28,719 bases of DNA from the NCBI RefSeq assembly GCF_003435375.1, contig NZ_QWGL01000036.1, positions 1 to 28,719 on the forward strand. The letters run 5' to 3'. Position 1 is the stretch's first letter. Each line of letters opens with the position of its first letter. The notes beneath the pieces are model-generated. The model was not told where the DNA came from. It was given only the letters and a program-made list of their open reading frames with translations, and did no database searches. Origin of the DNA: Clostridium sp. AM34-11AC. Lineage in GTDB: Bacteria > Bacillota > Clostridia > Lachnospirales > Lachnospiraceae. A program made the translations under genes and the position numbers. Positions 1 through 7,620 of this stretch are shown one piece after another.

Positions 1-61
1 GGGCATGTTCACAATTTATTTACTCATGCGTTTTTCGTGGTTGATTCCTGGGCAGGAACCG

Positions 62-209
62 CAAGAAGTATTACTGTTCACGCTGCGCAAACAGTAACTG
101 ATTTTGCCGATGCTTCACATTCCGAATCGGCAAAATCCATTACCATCACTGTATTGTACGGAATTTTCAGTTCAGAAAATTCCTACCCGTGTACAGTGAC
201 CAAGAAGTA
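62..209. repeat. 9-bp target-site duplication flanking copy 1
   Basis: CAAGAAGTA occurs at 62-70 and again at 201-209, immediately outside the two ends of the element. If one copy plus the element is removed, the flanking sequence becomes continuous. Confidence 0.75.
71..200. mobile_element. MITE-like element, copy 1
   Basis: A 130 bp element closely similar to 26770-26902, differing by one 2-base indel and five substitutions over the shared length. Its ends are imperfect inverted repeats: TTACTGTTCACG on the left, CGTGTACAGTGA on the right. The 9-mer CAAGAAGTA stands directly before it (62-70) and directly after it (201-209), as expected of a target-site duplication. Inside are three hairpins: 71-97 (TTACTGTT/AACAGTAA arms), 100-137 (12 bp perfect arms GATTTTGCCGAT/ATCGGCAAAATC) and 160-183 (9 bp arms GGAATTTTC/GAAAATTCC). 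It encodes no transposase, so it would be moved in trans. An open frame runs through it by chance. Confidence 0.85.
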
Positions 210-370
210 CAGAACTGCCGACGTCAGCTTCTTCTGAATACCCGGCAATAGAAAACGAGTACAGACAACCGCCCGTACCCGCTTCTAATATTCAAATATG
301 CTCTTGCAGCGCAATCTGGTCTGAACCTGTTTCAGCATAACGGCATTTCTGCCGCATACCGCCTGCGTTT
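210..370. other. Sequence between the element and the first gene
   Basis: I see no convincing gene, RNA or terminator here. When the element and one duplication copy are removed, the plus-strand frame beginning at base 1 stays open to a TAA at 338-340. This could be the end of a gene broken by the insertion, but the peptide is not recognisable and a minus-strand frame is also partly open. Confidence 0.3.
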
Positions 371-613
371 TCAAAGCAGCTCGATCTCATCCTCCACGTC
401 CACCGGAACCCGGAACTCCGCTGTCACTTCGTTGTAGCAATCCTCGCACAGGTCAAAATGGTGGATCTCCCCGTCTTTTTCCGAAAAGAAGTCCCATCTG
501 TGATCTGATGTAAACACACCTTCCCGCACGATCCCATGTTTCACCGCCAGTTTTTTCCCACAGCGGTTGCAGATCACACAATCCAGCCTGCCATCTTTTC
601 CGTATTTTCTCAT
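371..613 (-). CDS. Small zinc-ribbon protein, function unknown
   Basis: An 80-residue protein with two CxxC pairs, Cys15/Cys18 (preceded by Cys12) and Cys56/Cys59, spaced as in a zinc ribbon. This suggests a structural zinc and a nucleic-acid or protein contact role, but nothing more specific. The rest is polar, with an acidic C-terminus; there is no signal peptide or membrane segment. The ATG start is supported by a GGAGGA site 8-10 bases upstream. It lies 75 bases after rimI on the same strand, with a small hairpin (640-656) between, so co-transcription with rimI is possible. I cannot name its family, and there is no sign of damage. Confidence 0.7.
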   Translation of the reverse strand: MRKYGKDGRLDCVICNRCGKKLAVKHGIVREGVFTSDHRWDFFSEKDGEIHHFDLCEDCYNEVTAEFRVPVDVEDEIELL

Positions 614-688
614 CGTTTCTTTTCCTCCGCCTTCTTTATCTCCGGCTCTTCCGGAGTCCCCTACAGTATAGCGGATATTTTCATGATT

Positions 689-1237
689 TTAAGTGGGAAT
701 CGATGGAACGGAACGTCTCCACATGATGAGGGCATCCTCCACCGGATTCTGATAGTAATTTTTCCGCACAGCCTCCGCCTGAAAACCATAGGATTTATAA
801 AGGTTTATGGCAGGTGTGTTTCCGGCGCGCACCTCCAGAGTCAGGTCCGGCGCTTCCTTTTCCTTTGCAGAGATTTCCAGACGGTCCATGAGTTTCTTTG
901 ACTCCCCACAGCCCCTGTGTTCCGGGAGCACTGCGATCCTCATGAGCTCGCCTTCGCCGGCGAGGAAGCGGAAATTCGCGTATCCGATCCTGGTGCCGTC
1001 TGTATCTGTCAGCACCCAGGCCTCGTCCCACTCACTCTCAAGCAGGTCAGAGAGGAGCTTTTCAGACCAGGCATCCGAAAAGCAGGTCTGTTCGATCTGC
1101 TTCACAGCGGAAATATCATCCACAGTCATCGCGCGAAGCACAGCTCCTGCCTGTTCCGCGGATTTTTCACCGCTGTTTTCGTTATTTATGTATTTATTGT
1201 GATTGTTGGAATTTTCATGAATAATGTCTTTTTCCAC
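689..1237 (-). CDS. rimI: RimI-like ribosomal protein N-acetyltransferase
   Basis: A GNAT-family acetyltransferase expected to acetylate the N-terminal alanine of ribosomal protein S18 using acetyl-CoA. The fold begins near residue 33. The acetyl-CoA loop is at about 103-114, and the RimI signature EVRAGNTPAINLYKSYGF is at 135-152; it includes Glu135 and the Tyr residues expected near the catalytic centre. The loop reads HRGCGES, so its last position is Ser where Gly or Ala is usual. The start is GTG, chosen because AAGGAG lies six bases upstream. This gives an Asn/Glu-rich N-terminal extension of about 32 residues that E. coli RimI lacks. A start at Met37 would remove it but has no comparable site. 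tsaB/tsaD, the frequent partners of rimI, are not in the window. Confidence 0.85.
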   Translation of the reverse strand: MEKDIIHENSNNHNKYINNENSGEKSAEQAGAVLRAMTVDDISAVKQIEQTCFSDAWSEKLLSDLLESEWDEAWVLTDTDGTRIGYANFRFLAGEGELMRIAVLPEHRGCGESKKLMDRLEISAKEKEAPDLTLEVRAGNTPAINLYKSYGFQAEAVRKNYYQNPVEDALIMWRRSVPSIPT

Positions 1238-1329
1238 TATATTCTCCTTTTCAACCGCATTCCACAGGCTTGCACACCATGCACGACGGATCTGCCGGAT
1301 TTTTGCCGGAATTTTCGTTCATGTGAACA

Positions 1330-1360
1330 GACTGCCGGGAAATAAATTCCCGGCAGAGTC
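1330..1360 (-). terminator. Hairpin after the glycosyltransferase gene
   Basis: The arms TGCCGGGAA and TTCCCGGCA, with a five-base loop, extend by GAC/GTC across a two-base bulge. It sits 44 bases past the stop of the large glycosyltransferase. No U-run follows on the minus strand, so it may protect or slow the transcript rather than be a standard intrinsic terminator. Confidence 0.4.
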
Positions 1361-1403
1361 TTATCACAATATTCGATTCCATATATGACTTTACAGCCAA
1401 GTC

Positions 1404-4400
1404 CTATCTCTTTTTCTTCGGCGTAAAGTCCTCCTCGATGACCTTCCATGCAGCCTCAACGCTGAAGTACTCGCGGATGTATTTCTGGGTCTCCTCGCAC
1501 ATTCTGCGGCATTCTGCCGGATCCTGATACATCTTGACTACCTCGTCAGCGAATGCCGCCGGTCCGTCGGCAACCTTCATGACACGATCCGCCTCCGGGA
1601 TTCCCTCGGAACCGATGGATGTGGTGACGATGGCAGCTCCATTGTAGACTGCCTCAACGACCTTGCCCTTAACTCCGGCGCCGTAGCGCAGCGGAACCAC
1701 AACGATGCGGGATGTGGAATAAAGAGACGCAAGCTCTTCCTCCGTGACAAAGCCTTTGACAATGATGCCGCTTCCCGGCTGTTCAAGCGCTTTGATCTCG
1801 TCTGTCACCTTAGAGCCAACCACATAGAAGTTTACGTCGATCCTCTGTCTGATCAGCGGGAAGATCTCCTTTGCGAACCAGAGAACCGCGTCCGCGTTCG
1901 GCGGATGCGCGAAGCCGCCGACAAACAGCAGTCCCTCCCTCTTTGCGAAGTCCTTGTCGATATTCTCCAGGAATTTCTCATAGACATAGGCTGTGATCGC
2001 CTTGATCTTGTACTCCGGATGGATCGCGTGGATCGCCTCCTCCTCCACGTAGGACGGATAGTAGGAGACCGCCGCCTTCTCCATCAGGGAGAATTCGATG
2101 GATTTCCAGTAATCGGACTCCCGTTTCTTCTTGATATCGCCGGTAAGCTCGTACTCCCGGTACTCTCTTAAGAAATGCAGATCATGTCCGTAGTAGATCA
2201 CCTTGATATTGGTGTTCTTCTTAATAAAATCAACATACTTGATGGCGATATGCGGACGGTTCAGGTACGCAAAATCGATCTCATCTTTATTCTTTGTCAG
2301 CCAGTCCCAGATACCTGCCTGGTACTCCGGCCCATATAAGATCTCCACGCCCATCTGCTGAAGTGTTGTGGAGTACGGCTCCTCGTGAAGGAAGTTGTCT
2401 CCGAGGAATTTCACGGAATATCCCATCTTCACGAACATTTTGAGGTACTGGTAAGTAGTCTTGGAACCCGCGTCCTTATCGAAGGTCGGAACATAATGGT
2501 CCACCACAAGGATCACCGGCTTCTTCTGGCTTCTCTCACGGGCACGGAACGGGTTCGGATTGCCTGTATTTACAGACTGCTTTTTGAACTCCTCCGCCCA
2601 CTTTTCCTTTAGCTTCTTACTGTTCTCCACCTGGTAGCGCTTTAGACCAGTTCCATTTACGTCGGTACCGTTGGAGACGCCCTCGAAGTGGATGACTTTT
2701 GACAATGGCTGGTAGACTACGCGGTATCCGGCTTTTCTCACCTCGAAGGCAAGGTCGGAATCCTCGCAGTACGCCGGTGCAAACAGCTCGTCGAAACCGC
2801 CGATCTGTTTCCAGAGGTCATTGGATAACAGGATCGCCGCACCGGAGATATAGTCCACATCCTTCACGTAGTTGTATTCCGGCTTCTCCGGATCGTCAAG
2901 ACGTCCATAATTCCAGCCGGAGCCGTCGCTCCAGATGATTCCCCCCGCTTCCTGGAGACGTCCGTCAGGGTAGACCAGCTTGGAGCCAACCATACCGATC
3001 GTCGGATCAGACTCGATGAGGTTCACGAGTGATGAGAGCCAGCCCGGAGTTACCTGTGTGTCATTATTTAAGAACATCACATATTTTCCGCGGGCCGCCT
3101 TCGCTGCCTGGTTACAGTTTCTCAGGAAACCCTGGTTCGTCTTGTTTCTGCAGATCACGAGATTCTCCGCGTACAGGGACAGCTCCTTCGTCGCGTCCGT
3201 GGACACGTCATCGGCGATGATGATCTCATAGGTCACATCCTTCGTGTTCTCTAAGATTGAGAGCAGGCAGGCATAGGTATAGTGGATCTGGTTGTAGACC
3301 GGGATCACGATGGACACGGTCGGGTGCTCCACATAGTCAAAATGGAGTTTTCCATGCTCTAAGTAACCGGCGCCGATCTTAAAGTCGCCGCGGATCCTGT
3401 TTCTTCCGTCCTTTGTGAAATACAGCCTTCCGTATTTTCCCGGATGAAAGACGGTATTCTTGAAGTACCCCGCGATCTTTCTCTTTCTTGTGCCCTTCGG
3501 CATGACTTTATCCACAGCGCGGTGGCATTTCCGGAGAACTTTCCACATGATCGCCTCATGTTTCGACAGGTACTGCAGGTCTCCCGCCATTCTCGCGTTC
3601 TCGCTTCTCAGGCTGGCGATGATGGCATCCAGGTTCGTCACATGATTGTTTGTGAGACGCTGGACTTCCTGCTGCTTCATGATCGTGATGTCCTTCTCGG
3701 AGATCTCCTGCTTTAAGTTCTCGCACCAGTCTTTTACCTTGTAGAGCTCGCTCTCGCGGTCAAGAAGAAATTCCACGGTCTTTGTCGGCTGCTCGTACTG
3801 TTTCATGTAGCCGAAGGAGCCTGCATCATGGACATAGGACTGGAACGCCTTTTCCATGCCGTCAAAGATCTGGAGTTCTCCCCCTGTGATCCCGAAATGG
3901 GCATAGAGATCCTCTTCTTTTACGTTGAGGACTCTCTCGTAGCGTCTGTAAAAATATAAGAGGTCGCGGTATTTCAAAAATTTCTCCGGGATTGGGAAAT
4001 CAAATACCCATTCATAGTCGATTCCGTAGATGCAGTTCTCGTTTTCCGGCACCATCAGGTTCTCGAAGAGCCCATCCACATTGGAGACCGCGGCTGCCTT
4101 ATCGTCGATCATCGGAACTTTTCCGAATACCGTCTCGAACTCCGGTGTCGCCTCAAAGATTTTCGCGTCTGCATTTTCCGGGAACAGCACCTTCATCACG
4201 GTCTCAAGCTCCTGATACGGAACCTCGCCCATAACGATAGCCTCGCCCAGGGCATCCCCGACCGTCTTGCCGTTTAAGTACTGGAAGGAGACCGTCTTCT
4301 TATCCTTTTTCCATTCCGGCTTCAAGAAACGGATGGCAGGATTCAGATCACGGATCTTCTCATATTTTTCTCCGAAGGAGCGGATATGCGCCTCGCCAGC

Positions 4401-4517
4401 CTCTGTGAGAGCCGTTTTTTCAACGGTGAGAACTTCGTCCTCCCGCACGATCTCTGTCTTTAACTGGAACTGCGCCGCTCTGGTCCGGTTGTATTTTACA
4501 AATAAAATCTGTCTCAT
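1404..4517 (-). CDS. Kinase-like / coiled-coil / GT2 / GT4 fusion protein
   Basis: A cytoplasmic protein of 1037 residues that probably elongates a surface glycan. Four parts can be seen. (1) Residues 1-180 resemble a protein-kinase or APH fold: candidate ATP lysine Lys34, a catalytic-loop-like NVDGLFENLM with Asp148 and Asn153 in D-x4-N spacing, and a metal-site-like Asp167 in YGIDYEWVFDFPIP. (2) Residues about 254-331 are strongly heptad-like and look like a coiled coil. (3) A GT2 domain starts near 398 (TVSIVIPVYNQ) and has LNNDT as its DxD-type motif and a CEDSDLAFEVRKAGY acceptor-side motif. (4) A GT4-like domain fills about 680-1030, ending in a nucleotide-sugar site near GAGVKGKVVEA. 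The ATG at 4515-4517 shares ATGA with the methyltransferase stop and has AGGGGAAGG upstream. A longer in-frame start at 4583 would lie inside that gene and is rejected. The kinase assignment is fold-level inference. Confidence 0.85.
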   Translation of the reverse strand: MRQILFVKYNRTRAAQFQLKTEIVREDEVLTVEKTALTEAGEAHIRSFGEKYEKIRDLNPAIRFLKPEWKKDKKTVSFQYLNGKTVGDALGEAIVMGEVPYQELETVMKVLFPENADAKIFEATPEFETVFGKVPMIDDKAAAVSNVDGLFENLMVPENENCIYGIDYEWVFDFPIPEKFLKYRDLLYFYRRYERVLNVKEEDLYAHFGITGGELQIFDGMEKAFQSYVHDAGSFGYMKQYEQPTKTVEFLLDRESELYKVKDWCENLKQEISEKDITIMKQQEVQRLTNNHVTNLDAIIASLRSENARMAGDLQYLSKHEAIMWKVLRKCHRAVDKVMPKGTRKRKIAGYFKNTVFHPGKYGRLYFTKDGRNRIRGDFKIGAGYLEHGKLHFDYVEHPTVSIVIPVYNQIHYTYACLLSILENTKDVTYEIIIADDVSTDATKELSLYAENLVICRNKTNQGFLRNCNQAAKAARGKYVMFLNNDTQVTPGWLSSLVNLIESDPTIGMVGSKLVYPDGRLQEAGGIIWSDGSGWNYGRLDDPEKPEYNYVKDVDYISGAAILLSNDLWKQIGGFDELFAPAYCEDSDLAFEVRKAGYRVVYQPLSKVIHFEGVSNGTDVNGTGLKRYQVENSKKLKEKWAEEFKKQSVNTGNPNPFRARERSQKKPVILVVDHYVPTFDKDAGSKTTYQYLKMFVKMGYSVKFLGDNFLHEEPYSTTLQQMGVEILYGPEYQAGIWDWLTKNKDEIDFAYLNRPHIAIKYVDFIKKNTNIKVIYYGHDLHFLREYREYELTGDIKKKRESDYWKSIEFSLMEKAAVSYYPSYVEEEAIHAIHPEYKIKAITAYVYEKFLENIDKDFAKREGLLFVGGFAHPPNADAVLWFAKEIFPLIRQRIDVNFYVVGSKVTDEIKALEQPGSGIIVKGFVTEEELASLYSTSRIVVVPLRYGAGVKGKVVEAVYNGAAIVTTSIGSEGIPEADRVMKVADGPAAFADEVVKMYQDPAECRRMCEETQKYIREYFSVEAAWKVIEEDFTPKKKR

Positions 4518-5374
4518 GCCTTCCCCTTTTCCCACATGCCAAGGAATGAGTTCGTGAATTTCGTGAAGTCCCCATTTCTGCATGCGTTCGTCATGGCTTT
4601 CTCCTCGTTTCCGAACCAGAGTCCCGGTCCGTCAAGACGGGCGGAGATGTTCGTCACATCGCCGGTCTGCGGGAGATAGCCGTCGGAGTAGATGGTCACC
4701 GGGTAACGGTAGTCCGGAACCGGATAGTAGAGCATTGCGGTTCCGCCAAATTTCTCTTTTAAGTCCTCAAACAGACCACGGAACTCCACCTCCAGGAAGG
4801 AGTGCTCAAATGGCTCCGCTCCCATGAAATAGCGGACACCAGACTCATTCTCCGCTGCCGCTAAAAGCCTTCCGCCAGGTCTCACAAGAGCAGCTGCTCT
4901 TGCCAGCAGATCTGCTGCCCCGTTTTTCTCTGTCCTGGAGAGCATGGACGGCAGGATCACATAGTCGAAGCCATCCTTATAGAGAGCATCCAGTTCTTCT
5001 GCCGCACGCTCTTTTCCCTTGTACTCTTTCCATCCAAGAGACTCTGTTCCCGCCTTTGGAAGTTCGCCGCGGACCAGGCAGAGATTTTCCTTCTCTCCGT
5101 GTCTTTTCCGGTTCACCTCCAAGTTCTCATCCAACGGATCCAGAACGACCACCTCACCGGCGCGCTCCGCAAAGAGCCCGGTACAGGAACCGTAGTCGGA
5201 TCCGACCTGGAGAACCCGGTCCTTTTTTCCTATTTCCAGCCACTCGAAAAGGTTTTCCCTTAACGGCGAAAATGCGTAGAGACACCACGGGCTTGTTTCA
5301 CCCCGCAGTGCCGCCTCCGCATCTCCTTTATACTTTTCGAGCAGGTCAAGAAGTTCATAACTGTAATCCTTCAT
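4514..5374 (-). CDS. SAM-dependent methyltransferase of the polysaccharide operon
   Basis: A 286-residue class I methyltransferase. SAM-binding motif I is VLQVGSDYGSCTGLFAE at about 54-70, followed by an acidic strand end (VVVLDP) and a later FDYVILPSML strand. The C-terminal third (PDYRYP, IYSDGYLP) looks like an acceptor-specific region. It is translationally coupled to the kinase/glycosyltransferase fusion by an ATGA overlap, and it follows the Wzm/Wzt exporter by 14 bases. That position suggests it methylates the exported glycan, possibly at the non-reducing end to stop growth, but its acceptor cannot be read from sequence. The ATG start has GGGAG eight bases upstream. Confidence 0.8.
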   Translation of the reverse strand: MKDYSYELLDLLEKYKGDAEAALRGETSPWCLYAFSPLRENLFEWLEIGKKDRVLQVGSDYGSCTGLFAERAGEVVVLDPLDENLEVNRKRHGEKENLCLVRGELPKAGTESLGWKEYKGKERAAEELDALYKDGFDYVILPSMLSRTEKNGAADLLARAAALVRPGGRLLAAAENESGVRYFMGAEPFEHSFLEVEFRGLFEDLKEKFGGTAMLYYPVPDYRYPVTIYSDGYLPQTGDVTNISARLDGPGLWFGNEEKAMTNACRNGDFTKFTNSFLGMWEKGKA

Positions 5375-5388
5375 CTTTTCTCCCGCTT

Positions 5389-6705
5389 TTACGCCCTTGT
5401 GAGCGATGTCTCCACCTCAGACTCCATGTCGTAGACGCCGACCGTATTCTTGTTGGAGATCACCGTAATGTTTGCAATGTTGTACAGGCGGTGGTAGACC
5501 ACATGTTCCTCGCCCTCGAAGCCGGTACAGCTCATAGAGAGCAGGTACTCGCCGCCCTGTAATGTCATCTTCTGGGTAAAGGAAACGTCGTAGACATCGC
5601 CATCCCCCACCGGTTTGATATCGCATCCCTCGTACATGGTGTTCGTTCCGGTGAGGTCTGTTCCCTTTTTATCGCGGATCGTGTAGGTAAAGATCGGACT
5701 CTTGATCGGCGCATGGAAGCGGATCCGCTCCTTGATCGTGAACATCTCTCCCTTTAACAGAAGGTTTGTGAGATTTCCTTTCGCGTCGAAGAGTCCCAGG
5801 TCGAAGATCTCAGCCCGGCCGTCACCGTACTCGGTGCGGTCTGTGTTGATGGTGATCTTATCCTTCATGAGGGATCCGTCGGAATGGGATTCCTCCGCCT
5901 TCGCCTTTTTCTCATCGCCTAACATCCCGCCGGAATAATCGCTCTCCAGTTCTTCATTTAAGGAATCCAGCTGGTTTGCCAGGATCTTCTTATAGAGATC
6001 CACCATGTGACCCGGCTCACCTTCCGCGATGAATTCGCCCTTGTTTAAGAGAACGACCTTATCGCAGTATTTGATGATACTGCCCATATCGTGGGTAACC
6101 ATGAGGATCGTTGTTCCCCTCTGCTTGATCTCCTCCATCTTCCGGTAACATTTTGCCTGGAAGAATACGTCTCCGACGGACAAGGCCTCGTCGACGATCA
6201 GGATCTCCGGCTCCACATTAATGTTGAGCGCAAACGCCAGACGGACGAACATACCGCTGGAGTATGTCTTCACCGGCTGATAGACAAAATCGCCGATATC
6301 CGCAAAATCCAGGATATCCTGCAACTTCTCATCCATCTCCTTCCGGGAATAGCCCATCATCGTGCCGTTCATATAGATATTTTCGATTCCGGTGTAGTCC
6401 ATGTTGAAGCCGGCACCAAGCTCCAGAAGTGCGGAGATCTTTCCCTCAACGTCCACCTGGCCTGTGGTCGGTGTGAGGACACCGGTGATGATCTTTAAGA
6501 TCGTTGATTTACCGGAACCGTTCGTTCCGATAATGCCCACCGTCTGTCCTTTTTCCACGTTGAAGGACAGACCATTTAAGGCATAGAAGTCTTTGTGATA
6601 GCTTTTATGTGTCAGGCTTAAGGATTCTTTCAAGCGGTCGATCGGCTTGTCGTAGAGCCTGTACACCTTCGTCACGTCTTTTACTGTAATCGCATTGGCA
6701 GACAT
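5389..6705 (-). CDS. wzt: Polysaccharide ABC exporter ATPase with Wzt-type C-terminal domain
   Basis: The ATPase of a Wzm/Wzt (TagGH, RgpCD) class glycan exporter, 438 residues. Walker A GTNGSGKST is at 60-68, the signature SSGMFVRLAFA at 149-159, Walker B ILIVDEAL at 168-175 and the switch His at 205. After a charged linker (about 235-285), residues 285-430 form a predicted beta-sandwich with the pattern EYGDGRAEI and TGTNTMYEG typical of Wzt C-terminal domains. Those domains bind the modified end of the polymer before export. TagH and short RgpD-like ATPases lack this domain, so it argues for chain-end recognition here. The ATG start has TAGGAGG upstream; the permease stop is nine bases away. 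Confidence 0.9.
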   Translation of the reverse strand: MSANAITVKDVTKVYRLYDKPIDRLKESLSLTHKSYHKDFYALNGLSFNVEKGQTVGIIGTNGSGKSTILKIITGVLTPTTGQVDVEGKISALLELGAGFNMDYTGIENIYMNGTMMGYSRKEMDEKLQDILDFADIGDFVYQPVKTYSSGMFVRLAFALNINVEPEILIVDEALSVGDVFFQAKCYRKMEEIKQRGTTILMVTHDMGSIIKYCDKVVLLNKGEFIAEGEPGHMVDLYKKILANQLDSLNEELESDYSGGMLGDEKKAKAEESHSDGSLMKDKITINTDRTEYGDGRAEIFDLGLFDAKGNLTNLLLKGEMFTIKERIRFHAPIKSPIFTYTIRDKKGTDLTGTNTMYEGCDIKPVGDGDVYDVSFTQKMTLQGGEYLLSMSCTGFEGEEHVVYHRLYNIANITVISNKNTVGVYDMESEVETSLTRA

Positions 6706-6714
6706 GGTTTCCTC

Positions 6715-7533
6715 CTACAATACATCTGAGAAATGCGGACGGAGCCGCTTGAATACTTTGAGTCCCACTAACATGGTGATCAGGGTCACTGCCCAGAAAT
6801 ACACGGTCAGTGTCGGACGCATGAAGAACCAGTCTCCCGTCAGCATGCTGTCACGGTATCCCGCCGCAATATAGTAAAACGGGTTCAGCTTCAGGATCAT
6901 CGGAGCCATCGTCAGACCTTTGTCGAGGAATAACTGCTCGCTGTACATAATCGGGGTCAGCCACATGCCGAACTGCAGGCAGATGCTGACGATCTGTGCC
7001 ATATCCTTGAAGAATACCTGGATCGCGCTGGTAAGATAGGTGAGCGCCAGGGCGTACATGGATGCGGCAAAGGAATAATAAATGATCTGGATCCAGGAAA
7101 TCTGCGGTCTTTTGCCGCTGACCAGGAATACGATGAACATGATCGCAACAAAGAACACATGGACGAACAGGCAGGAGATCAGTTTGATCACAGGCAGGAT
7201 CTCCACCTTAAATACTACTTTTTTTACCAGGTAGTTGTATTCCTGAAGGCATCCTGTTCCGCAGTTTAAGGCTTCGGAGAAGAAGAACCACGGGGCGATA
7301 CCCGGAACCAGCCACTGGACATAGGAGGCGTTCGGCACCGGCGGCGCACTCTTGAATCCGATGGGACCGAAGATGAGCCAATAGATCAGGACGGTGACGA
7401 TGGGCTGGATAAACATCCAGACAACGCCAAAATAGGAGCCGACAAAACGTTTTCTGAAATCTGCCTTGGAGAGTTCCCAGATCAGTTTTCTTTTTGCCAC
7501 CAGCTCCTTCAGTAATGAAGTCAGATAATTCAC
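6715..7533 (-). CDS. wzm: Polysaccharide ABC exporter permease
   Basis: An ABC-2 type permease of 272 residues, partner of the ATPase that follows. After an N-terminal amphipathic stretch (RKRLIWELSKADFRKRF) come about six membrane segments. The conserved GVVWMFIQPIVTVLIYWLIF and LNPFYYIAAGYRDSML regions are typical of Wzm/TagG/RgpC exporters of lipid-linked polysaccharide. The start is GTG; AAAGG lies about ten bases upstream, which is acceptable but not strong. It lies 87 bases after rfbC, in the same transcription direction. Confidence 0.88.
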   Translation of the reverse strand: MNYLTSLLKELVAKRKLIWELSKADFRKRFVGSYFGVVWMFIQPIVTVLIYWLIFGPIGFKSAPPVPNASYVQWLVPGIAPWFFFSEALNCGTGCLQEYNYLVKKVVFKVEILPVIKLISCLFVHVFFVAIMFIVFLVSGKRPQISWIQIIYYSFAASMYALALTYLTSAIQVFFKDMAQIVSICLQFGMWLTPIMYSEQLFLDKGLTMAPMILKLNPFYYIAAGYRDSMLTGDWFFMRPTLTVYFWAVTLITMLVGLKVFKRLRPHFSDVL

Positions 7534-7551
7534 GCTTTAACAACCTTTCTG

Positions 7552-7598
7552 GTCTCCGGGGGCGGGGAGCGCTATCCGCACATTCCCGGGGCGGAGAC
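7552..7598 (-). other. GC-rich hairpin in the rfbC-wzm spacer
   Basis: GTCTCCG (7552-7558) and CGGAGAC (7592-7598) are perfect complements around a G/C-rich interior. There is no following U-run, so it is more likely an mRNA stability or processing structure than a terminator. It may separate rfbC expression from that of the exporter. Confidence 0.4.
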
Positions 7599-7620
7599 TA
7601 TGTGTGAGTTTTAATATAAT

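Noticed and set aside
37..237. 66-codon frame through the mobile element
   Set aside because: It is made of the element's hairpin sequence; the second copy of the element has a 2-base indel that would break the same frame.
1237..1449. 70-codon minus-strand open frame between rimI and the large glycosyltransferase
   Set aside because: It overlaps the end of the glycosyltransferase in another frame, covers the hairpin at 1330-1360, has no ribosome site and matches no family.
4515..4583. Longer N-terminus for the kinase/glycosyltransferase fusion
   Set aside because: The extra 22 codons lie inside the methyltransferase gene; the ATGA overlap with AGGGGAAGG upstream is the better start.
4900..5562. 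220-codon plus-strand frame antisense to the methyltransferase
   Set aside because: Rich in Arg/Pro/Ser as expected from the complement of GC-rich codons, and no ribosome site.
7552..7598. Terminator between rfbC and wzm
   Set aside because: The stem is good but there is no U-run, and the genes downstream need read-through because no promoter is visible in the 87-base spacer.
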